From Cerioporus squamosus (taxonomy: Eukaryota > Basidiomycota > Agaricomycetes > Polyporales > Polyporaceae), in the NCBI GenBank assembly GCA_022592435.1, contig JABYQS010000147.1:1-64000 (forward strand): a stretch of DNA of 64,000 nucleotides, written 5' to 3'. The notes beneath the pieces were generated by a model. That model did not search any database, was not told the origin of the DNA, and worked only from the letters and a program-made list of their open reading frames with translations. Positions 57,691-64,000 of the stretch are shown here, piece after piece. Position numbers and translations under genes: made by a program. Each line of letters opens with the position of its first letter. Position 1 is the first letter of the stretch.

Positions 57691-58761
57691 TCATGGATTG
57701 ATGTCCTCATACTCTTCGTCGATCCCGAGATACGTCCTGATGTCCGACGCGGACACGCCGTTCTGACGTGTGAAGTGGGAGAGCAACATGATGTAGTTGT
57801 CTACGCATAAGCAGCGTTAGCAAAACCCTCCTATGCATTCTTGGGTTATAACCTACCAGTCCAACGTACGGCAGCCTCCTTCGCAAGGACCAGCGCGCGC
57901 CGCTTCTCCTCGAGCTTCACAGGATCGCAGGCGCCATACGCAGCCAACTCGCCTTCTAGCTGGGTGAACTCCTTCTTCAATACTGAGAGCTCCTCCAGAG
58001 CGCGCGCGCGTTCGTCCTGAATCACTATTAGGCGACTGGTGTGCGGCATCATACAGTGCCAACTCACACTTTCAGGCCTTGATGCCTTCTCAGCTTCCAG
58101 AGCGGAACGAAGGTCTGTGACCTGGTTCTGCAACGTCGTCTGTTGCTCCTTGATGATGGCGAGACGATTCTGCATCTGCATTTCGCCATCAGTCAAGCAC
58201 AGGTGAAGGGCCTCGTCCCGATACATGCGATTGCGCCCCGTTGTGATGGGAAGCTCCAAAAGACTGAGTATATGCGCATATAGTCAGTCATAACTCTGTA
58301 CCGGAACCTGCCACTCACAATTCGACGACCCGATCTTGTCCATCTGCACGAGGCCGTCGTCGACCAGTGACTGTAACACTTCCTTCACCGACTGCGACAC
58401 TAATGTCCGGGGGCGTTGTGGACGTGATTGTTCTGGAGACGAGGGAACGCACCGATCCCCTTCATCTTCGGAGCCATTTTCTCCAACTCCTTGAGCTAGG
58501 GCAGCACCACGCGGTCAATACGCGCATATATGCTGCTCCCCAGCTTCCGGGGCCGCATGCAGGCCTACCTGAAAGAAATCCTTCTGTATCTAACATGAGA
58601 CGATCGCGTATGGGTGGCCGCACTGGCTAACACTCACCGTCTCATGGAATATCTCGACCAGCTTGACCCGCTTCTCTTCTGCCGAGAGTCCTCGAGGAGC
58701 CTTGCAACGTACTCGAGGTCAGCATGATGTGCGCATGCAAGAACTTGGCTTGACGCACCAT
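57691..58761 (-). CDS. MND1: Meiotic nuclear division protein 1
   Basis: This is a meiotic coiled-coil protein that pairs with Hop2 and stimulates Dmc1/Rad51 strand invasion. The first coding exon is only the ATG (58761-58759): intron 58758-58701 follows and joins it to APRGLSAEEKRVKLVEIFHE, the exact family start. A 15-nt micro-exon (58583-58569) adds KDFFQ, then LKELEKMAPKMKGI, then VSQSVKEVLQSLVDDGLVQM and FFWSFPSQRGAI. A GC-AG intron (58228-58176) joins to MQNRLAIIKEQ, followed by a coiled coil (TTLQNQVTDLRSALEAEKAS). The end is YIMLLSHFTRQNGVSASDIR and EEYEDINP. All frames hold. MND1 is normally expressed only in meiosis. Confidence 0.92.
58569..58583 (-). other. MND1: 15-nt micro-exon of MND1
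   Basis: Minus strand AAGGATTTCTTTCAG (KDFFQ), preceded by TACAG and followed by GTAGGC. It carries an invariant part of the family N-terminal domain. Confidence 0.8.
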
Positions 58762-59958
58762 ATGGTCAATAGAGCGGAAATGCAGAGGATGTAGGATTCG
58801 CGTATGGGGGGAAGGAGAGACCTGGAAGAGACGAAGGAGAGATCCGCTGGGGGCTCCTCTTCCGGTGACCACCACCACCTTTTCTTTCCCACGGCCGTTG
58901 CAATAGGAGCAGCTACGGCGTGGTGAACTACTATGTGGAACGAAGTCACGGAAGTTTTTTCTAGCGTAGAAGGCGCGATATAATTGACACAGGGTGCAGA
59001 GTTTGAAACTCACGAAGCCGAGGGCATGCACGGCTGTAAGGAAAAGGGCCTGAGGCGACAGAGTGACGCCAAAGGAGAAAGGAGCCCCTGACGATCCCAT
59101 TTATCGATGCGGCACACACACACTGGCTTTGCGAGGCGACTAGAAACGAGGAGATCCAGAAGTCTTGGTCTTCTGGCACGCCCTACAGCCCCAGCGAGGC
59201 GTAGGGGTCCGCTGGCAAGCTCGAAGATAGACGCTCTCTTGATAAGATAACCTGAACACGGGCGCCGGTGACGTCCCTGCAATGACGCAAATCTCCCCCT
59301 GGTGGCAGGTGGCAGTGCCCCCGATGGCAGGGTAGTAGAGCTGACCTGGGAGTTTTGGCGGGCAAGGCTCCCGTAGGATGAGAGCCCTCCGACGTGACGC
59401 GATGAAACCTAGGTCTGAGGACGTGTTTTCTTTCCGGCGAGAGATGGGTGCGCGACAACGGGTGTTTGATGAACCGGAATGTGAGGCGAGCATCAACTTA
59501 GTGAATGGAGGGTGCAGAGGCTTTTCAGAGTACTTACGGCGGCCGGTACTTTGAGGGAGTGGTGATGCCAAGATACTGGGAGACATAGCAAGTTAGACCG
59601 TCGCCATTTCTTTGGTCCGCCGCTTCCCTCGAGTGGAGAATATGGATCGGCGGGAAAGGCTGAACCGATTTGCAATCAGCCATGATAAGAATGTGGGAGA
59701 CGGCCGACGTGCGTGTGCGAATCTGATAGCACTCTTGTATATAGGCAGGCTAGAACGGCTAGGACTAATTCGGGACCGCTCATGGACGTTCTGGCATTGG
59801 CAACATCCTCACTATCCCTAACTACCACAACCGCTCAGTGCAAACGCTCATTACTCTATTTAAGACGACGACGAAGAAACGCCACGATGCCACGTCTCAC
59901 ACCACTACACCCCTAACACCCTACCCTCTTACCCTAATCACCGCTGCCACAAGCAAGG
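58762..59958. other. Intergenic region with telomere-like CCCTAA words
   Basis: There is no gene with support; the longest frame (minus, 59140-59586) has no recognisable content. At 59911-59937 there is a run of CCCTAACACCCTACCCTC followed by TTACCCTAA, similar to degenerate fungal telomere repeats. Confidence 0.4.
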
Positions 59959-60636
59959 ATGTCCCAACCATCCTCGCGCAACAGCAGAGTAGACGAAGGC
60001 CCAGTCGTACGGCCAAGCGGAGGGGGGGCGGATGTAGAAGCTGTGGTCTACGCATGGTGGGCTGGCTATGGGAAGGAACATGGGAGGACGGATGGTCCTA
60101 GACGCATGGAACACGTCTACGTCTCCAGGTTGAAGCCGACGAAACCCTTGGAGATCGGTATGCGAGTGGCGTTGGTGGCGATGGCAAACAGGAGGAAGGC
60201 GGCGGAAGGAGAGTCCTTGGAATACTACGAGCCCTACGACCCGCACGTCGTAGGGGTAGTGGATGGAATAAAACAGCTGACGGGGACATGGGTGAGGATG
60301 ACGATACGCAATAGCTGCAGAGGAAATACGGTCGGGCGAGTAATCCTCGATGTCCCGCACCTGCCTGGCGTAACGGTCCAGCGCGCGTGGATGGCTGTCG
60401 GCGGGGTACTCCGAGAGTGGATTGGCGAGACGCCGATCGGTGACCTCGGGCGTGTAGCGAGGACTGGCAATGCGGGATGGTGCGGCGCGGACAGATGCGG
60501 CCTAGCGAGTCTGGTCGGCCAGGGGGGAAAAAGTTTCCGGGCGAGACCGGCGAAGGGAGGCGAGAAGATTGAGCGGGACGAATCGGAAGGGGAGCTCCGG
60601 CTCCACCTGTGGCTGAGATACGAGGACTATGACTAA
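59959..60636 (+). CDS. Hypothetical 225-codon ORF, possible first ORF of a retroelement
   Basis: An intronless frame starts MSQPSSRNSRVDEGPVVRPS and ends LWLRYEDYD. It contains a hydrophobic/acidic middle (IGMRVALVAMANRRKAAEGE and YYEPYDPHVVGVVDGIKQ) but no domain I can name. The purine-rich plus strand and the lack of introns differ from the genes to the left and match the large ORF that starts 965 bases downstream, so it may be the 5' part of the same element. It could also be a chance frame: a minus-strand frame of similar length overlaps it. Confidence 0.35.
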   Translation: MSQPSSRNSRVDEGPVVRPSGGGADVEAVVYAWWAGYGKEHGRTDGPRRMEHVYVSRLKPTKPLEIGMRVALVAMANRRKAAEGESLEYYEPYDPHVVGVVDGIKQLTGTWVRMTIRNSCRGNTVGRVILDVPHLPGVTVQRAWMAVGGVLREWIGETPIGDLGRVARTGNAGWCGADRCGLASLVGQGGKSFRARPAKGGEKIERDESEGELRLHLWLRYEDYD

Positions 60637-61600
60637 TGCGCATACGCGGTTGTAGGTCAGACTCACATACCTGCCGGGATGCATGCCTGGAAGCTCTGAG
60701 ACGACGCCTCGCGTCCGGCATGAATGCAATGGTAAAGCTGGAGAAAGGTCAACACCCCATAAGCATGCCAGAAGAGGAGGGCGCACGAGACCCACCCTGG
60801 GGACGAACGGCGCAGGGAGGCGAACCATTTTGAGGAGTTGGAGGAACGATAGCGTACCTGCTGAGCGGGACGTGATGCCGGCCGTTACGCTCGAAGGACG
60901 AGGCCTAGAGTAGGTGACAGGGCAGGGAAGCGAACGCTAGAATACCTGTCAGTCAATCGCAGGGCAGTGCTGAGAGATACGTACGCGCGGAAGAGACAGG
61001 AAGTGCGACGAAGCGCCAAGATCATGGGCATGCCGATGATGAGACAAACAAAGGTAGGAGGATGGAAGTGTGGTGGCAGGAGAGTATGCGCAGAGGAACA
61101 AACGAGGGAGACGTGAGGCTGAAAGGAACGGACGGGTGAGAAGGAAGAGCCAGAGATGCGCGTACTGGCGGCGTATTGAGAGAAGGCTTACTGTATAAGG
61201 AGAATTGTTGATGGAATTAGACGCTGCCCAAGCTGGGAAAAACAATACCTCAAGCACGCGCGCTTTGGTAACCTCTACCTAGTACACGACAATGCGGACA
61301 CGAGCAACGCCTACCGACACACGTCAGCGGTCAAAACGAAGACAGCGGCCGCATACGATGAAGGGGCGCATGAAGTTTGGGGGGAGGATTAAACCGAGAA
61401 GGAGATATGGGGGGCGATGGGGTACGCATAAGGTCCCGAGGTCAGTTCAACCCATCCCTCCCGTCTCCCCTGCTCTCTCCTGCACTATCCTCTCCCCTGT
61501 GTCCCTCTGGTCGTCTTAGACCCTGCAGACGCCTCTCCCCTCTCTCCTGCTTGAAACGCCGAACATCGAACGGCTCCCGAAACACCGGTACACCGGCGAG
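60637..61600. other. Purine-rich non-coding stretch
   Basis: The plus strand is rich in G and A. Only short frames are present. If the flanking ORFs belong to one element this is its spacer. Confidence 0.4.
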
Positions 61601-64000
61601 ATGTCGGTGAGTAGAGGGCGACAATTGAGGCTCCCAACGGAGCGGGAGAGGATGGAGGCTGACGCGCCGGGACGATTACTGGTGCGCGATACGCAGCAAC
61701 CTCAGCAGCGTTATGAGAGCGAGGTTCCGGTGGCAACAGAAGACGAGTCGACTCTGAAGGGTTCCCCAGGAACGGGCAGGCCGCTGCAGGACACCGGTCC
61801 TCAGGTGAGTAACATCTATGTCGGCAGACGGCGAGAGACCGACGGAGCGCAGAGCACGCAGAGCGACGACTCCCTCCCCCCAAGTTCTCCAATAAACGTG
61901 TCCTTCACGGACGACGAGGAAACGGGCGCGACATGTGGTAGAATGCCTGACACTCCGAAGAGTTTCGACAGCGCCCCTTTCTGGGAAGCCGTAGGCTCGG
62001 CTCCAAGGGTGCACGCTGGACCGGCTGCCGTCCTCTTCGACGATCACGAGTCGTTGGCGTACGAGGACGGCGAAGTCGAGGAGCCCGGGCACAGTGCATG
62101 GGGCCCGCCATCGAACCAGGAGCAAAATTGTCAGGCGTCCGATATGCGCGGCACCACGGATGGCGAGCGCCGCGAATATGTTTTGGGTGAGCACTCGGCG
62201 ACTTCCTATGTCCCTCACTCCGTGCCGACCGCGTCCAAGCGGCAATGGACGGGTTCCCCCGTCTCTGAAGAGCTCAATAGGTCGAGCCGACGGCCTAGAC
62301 GTGATGCTAGCGACGTGCACCAAAAAGCTTTCCGCCTTCCGCCGATCCAGGAGATGATGAATCCGTGGGGCGGGATGGGCAACGTGGGCGGACTTAGTTT
62401 TAGATTCAAGCATCCTGTAGCCGTCTCCACTCCACAGCGTGTAGTGTCCGCGCAAAGCACCGTCTCCAGTTCGAGTGGCTATGCGAACATGTCAGGCCAG
62501 CCTCCTACTCCGTTCAACTTCAGCTCGAGCCCCCAGGAAGGCGGAAGAACCCCCCGACATGGACGCGAACAGGTGTACAGAAGCGGCCCTAGGTCGGATC
62601 TATCCAACGTCGCATACGCCCCGCTCTCGAGCAGGATGGAGAGCCAGGACGCGTCGGGCCTTCTCGACCCTGTCGACAGACGTGAACGGGCGGACAGGAA
62701 TCTCCACGACATCCTAACGGACCCCGAGCCGGCGAAATCCTACTCCTCGAAGATCCGCTCCGGACACGAAACCGCTCGGTGGCCGGGCGGATACGCTCCG
62801 AGTCTCATGGGTTCCAGGCGAGGTGACGATGAAAATGGGCGGAGGCCGGCGGTGGACGGCCTGGGAGAGCTTGGTGAACGGGATGCGAGCGAAGGAGCAG
62901 GTTCCTTTTTCTCGGCGATCCCCAACACTAAAGCGTGGGCGCACAAGACGCGGATCTGGGGCCAGTCTGGTGGCGAACCTGTCCGCGTAGACGACGAGGG
63001 GATGAATGTGGTGGCTGACGAGGACGATCGGCGCGAGTACCTGAATGGCGGACACGAGGAGCATAGTCGGGCAAGCGATCAGGTCCGGGCGCGCACGGAG
63101 GCGTATGTCCGCAGGGGATACGGGGCGAGTGAGCACGACTGGCGCGTCGAGGACGAGCCGGAGGGAGGCCCCGATGGATGGAACACCGGCTACGAAGACT
63201 ACGGGGCGGTTCCTTCAGCGATGGCCGCAGACGAGGAGACGGAGGACACACCGGTGCTGCTGGACACTCCGATGGACAGCAAGTGGCTGACCCACTTCGA
63301 CGACCCCGAGACAATTGTCGGAGGTCAGTCTGGCGAATGGACGAGGGTCATCTGGAAGGACAGGAAGCCTATCGTCCTCTTCACGGTTTTTAACTACAAG
63401 TACACGAAGGACGGAGCGGTAAACCGTCACATCGAATCGTCGGTAACTGGTCTCACGACGCACCTAACCGGGGAGTCGAAGATCTATGTGATCCCGCCCG
63501 ACCTGGACTGGCGTTACACGATCAAACCCAGAGACCTGCCCTTCGTATGGGCGATCCGCGGACTGACTGAGGCGGGCGCGAAAACGATGACTGGCCTACG
63601 CGCGGTCTCTACAAAGGCGGTCTCGATCATCACCTACCCGAGAGTCCTCGGCAACCCGCGCTGGGTCTGCGGACTAGTAGGCTTCATGAGGCCCGACATC
63701 GACACTATCCGCGCGGCGGTCCTACACGTCCTGCGCTCGGAACACATGGTACGACGTCTGGAGGAACTCACTAGGTCGAGCAGGCAACTCGAGGGCATCC
63801 CGCAGGACCGTCGCGTCGAGTACGTTATCAGCTCCCTCAGGATCAAGATCGCGGCTGCTGAAGACGAGGAATTTGTGGCGAACGTCTATGTTTTCCCTCC
63901 CACGGACGATCTTGGGCGATGGAGGGAGTGGGCTGCGGAAATGAGGTCGTGCCGCTTCAATATTTTCCTGAACGGTACCGGCACGGCCAGGAAGATCTTC
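61601..64000 (+). CDS. Large ORF open to the window end; gag/ORF1-like retroelement protein (partial)
   Basis: The frame from ATG 61601 (MSVSRGRQLRLPTERERMEA) stays open for exactly 800 codons to base 64000 and continues outside. The first two thirds are disordered and charged (for example FTDDEETGATCGRMPDTPKS, LPPIQEMMNPWGGM). A compact domain begins near 63250: LDTPMDSKWLTHFDDPETIV, WTRVIWKDRKPIVLFTVFNY, KYTKDGAVNRHIESSVTGLT, LPFVWAIRGLTEAGAKTMTG, STKAVSIITYPRVLGNPRWV, CGLVGFMRPDIDTIRAAVL, and VYVFPPTDDLGRWREWAAEM. This pattern is what I recall from multi-copy Agaricomycete ORFs that precede a CCHC knuckle in retrotransposons; that is memory plus inference. No intron signal is needed. A host gene cannot be excluded. 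Confidence 0.6.
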   Translation, partial: MSVSRGRQLRLPTERERMEADAPGRLLVRDTQQPQQRYESEVPVATEDESTLKGSPGTGRPLQDTGPQVSNIYVGRRRETDGAQSTQSDDSLPPSSPINVSFTDDEETGATCGRMPDTPKSFDSAPFWEAVGSAPRVHAGPAAVLFDDHESLAYEDGEVEEPGHSAWGPPSNQEQNCQASDMRGTTDGERREYVLGEHSATSYVPHSVPTASKRQWTGSPVSEELNRSSRRPRRDASDVHQKAFRLPPIQEMMNPWGGMGNVGGLSFRFKHPVAVSTPQRVVSAQSTVSSSSGYANMSGQPPTPFNFSSSPQEGGRTPRHGREQVYRSGPRSDLSNVAYAPLSSRMESQDASGLLDPVDRRERADRNLHDILTDPEPAKSYSSKIRSGHETARWPGGYAPSLMGSRRGDDENGRRPAVDGLGELGERDASEGAGSFFSAIPNTKAWAHKTRIWGQSGGEPVRVDDEGMNVVADEDDRREYLNGGHEEHSRASDQVRARTEAYVRRGYGASEHDWRVEDEPEGGPDGWNTGYEDYGAVPSAMAADEETEDTPVLLDTPMDSKWLTHFDDPETIVGGQSGEWTRVIWKDRKPIVLFTVFNYKYTKDGAVNRHIESSVTGLTTHLTGESKIYVIPPDLDWRYTIKPRDLPFVWAIRGLTEAGAKTMTGLRAVSTKAVSIITYPRVLGNPRWVCGLVGFMRPDIDTIRAAVLHVLRSEHMVRRLEELTRSSRQLEGIPQDRRVEYVISSLRIKIAAAEDEEFVANVYVFPPTDDLGRWREWAAEMRSCRFNIFLNGTGTARKIF

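Noticed and set aside
1..64000. A biosynthetic gene cluster
   Set aside because: No PKS, NRPS, terpene synthase or P450 set was found; the genes are unrelated.

Overview
This window is nuclear DNA from a filamentous basidiomycete, most likely a wood-decay Agaricomycete of polypore type. The evidence is genes broken by many short introns (about 45-70 nt, GT/AG), a secreted mannanase with a fungal cellulose-binding module, polyporopepsin-like aspartic proteases, a basidiomycete 'glycopeptide'-type secreted protein and an AreA-type GATA factor. No rRNA, convincing tRNA, CRISPR array or bacterial operon was seen. The species is inference only.

Layout. 0.3-5 kb: a frameshifted secreted aspartic protease (+), a secreted glycopeptide-like protein (-) and a GNAT acetyltransferase (+). 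5.4-15 kb: a large Sec7/PH ARF-GEF (-) and the nitrogen regulator AreA/NIT2 homologue (-). 15-19.4 kb: a gene-poor stretch. 19.4-28.6 kb: an intact aspartic protease (-), signal peptide peptidase (-) and two Ssu1-like sulfite/dicarboxylate transporters arranged tail to tail. 29.9-38 kb: type II PI4-kinase LSB6 (+), splicing factor CUS2/Tat-SF1 (-), a 509-bp terminal-inverted-repeat element with a perfect 8-bp target duplication, a 21-kDa complex I subunit (-), a possible small gene (-) and a UPF0643-like protein (+). 38-49 kb: an S10 carboxypeptidase homologue lacking the catalytic serine (-), a disordered protein (-) with two apparent frameshifts, gamma-glutamyltranspeptidase (+) and a CBM1-GH5 mannanase (+). 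49.5-58.8 kb: an unknown protein (+), an ETHE1-like persulfide dioxygenase (+), an F-box protein (+), a decayed protein-kinase-like gene (-) and MND1 (-). 60-64 kb: a different-looking compartment with a 225-codon ORF and an 800-codon ORF that runs off the window end and is probably the gag/ORF1 part of a retroelement.

The genes do not form one pathway cluster. The loosest shared theme is secreted hydrolysis and nutrient recovery (two A1 proteases, an S10 homologue, mannanase, GGT, AreA) plus sulfur handling (GGT, ETHE1, two Ssu1-like exporters). Coordinates were worked out by hand from splice signals, so exon borders are approximate unless a position is stated.
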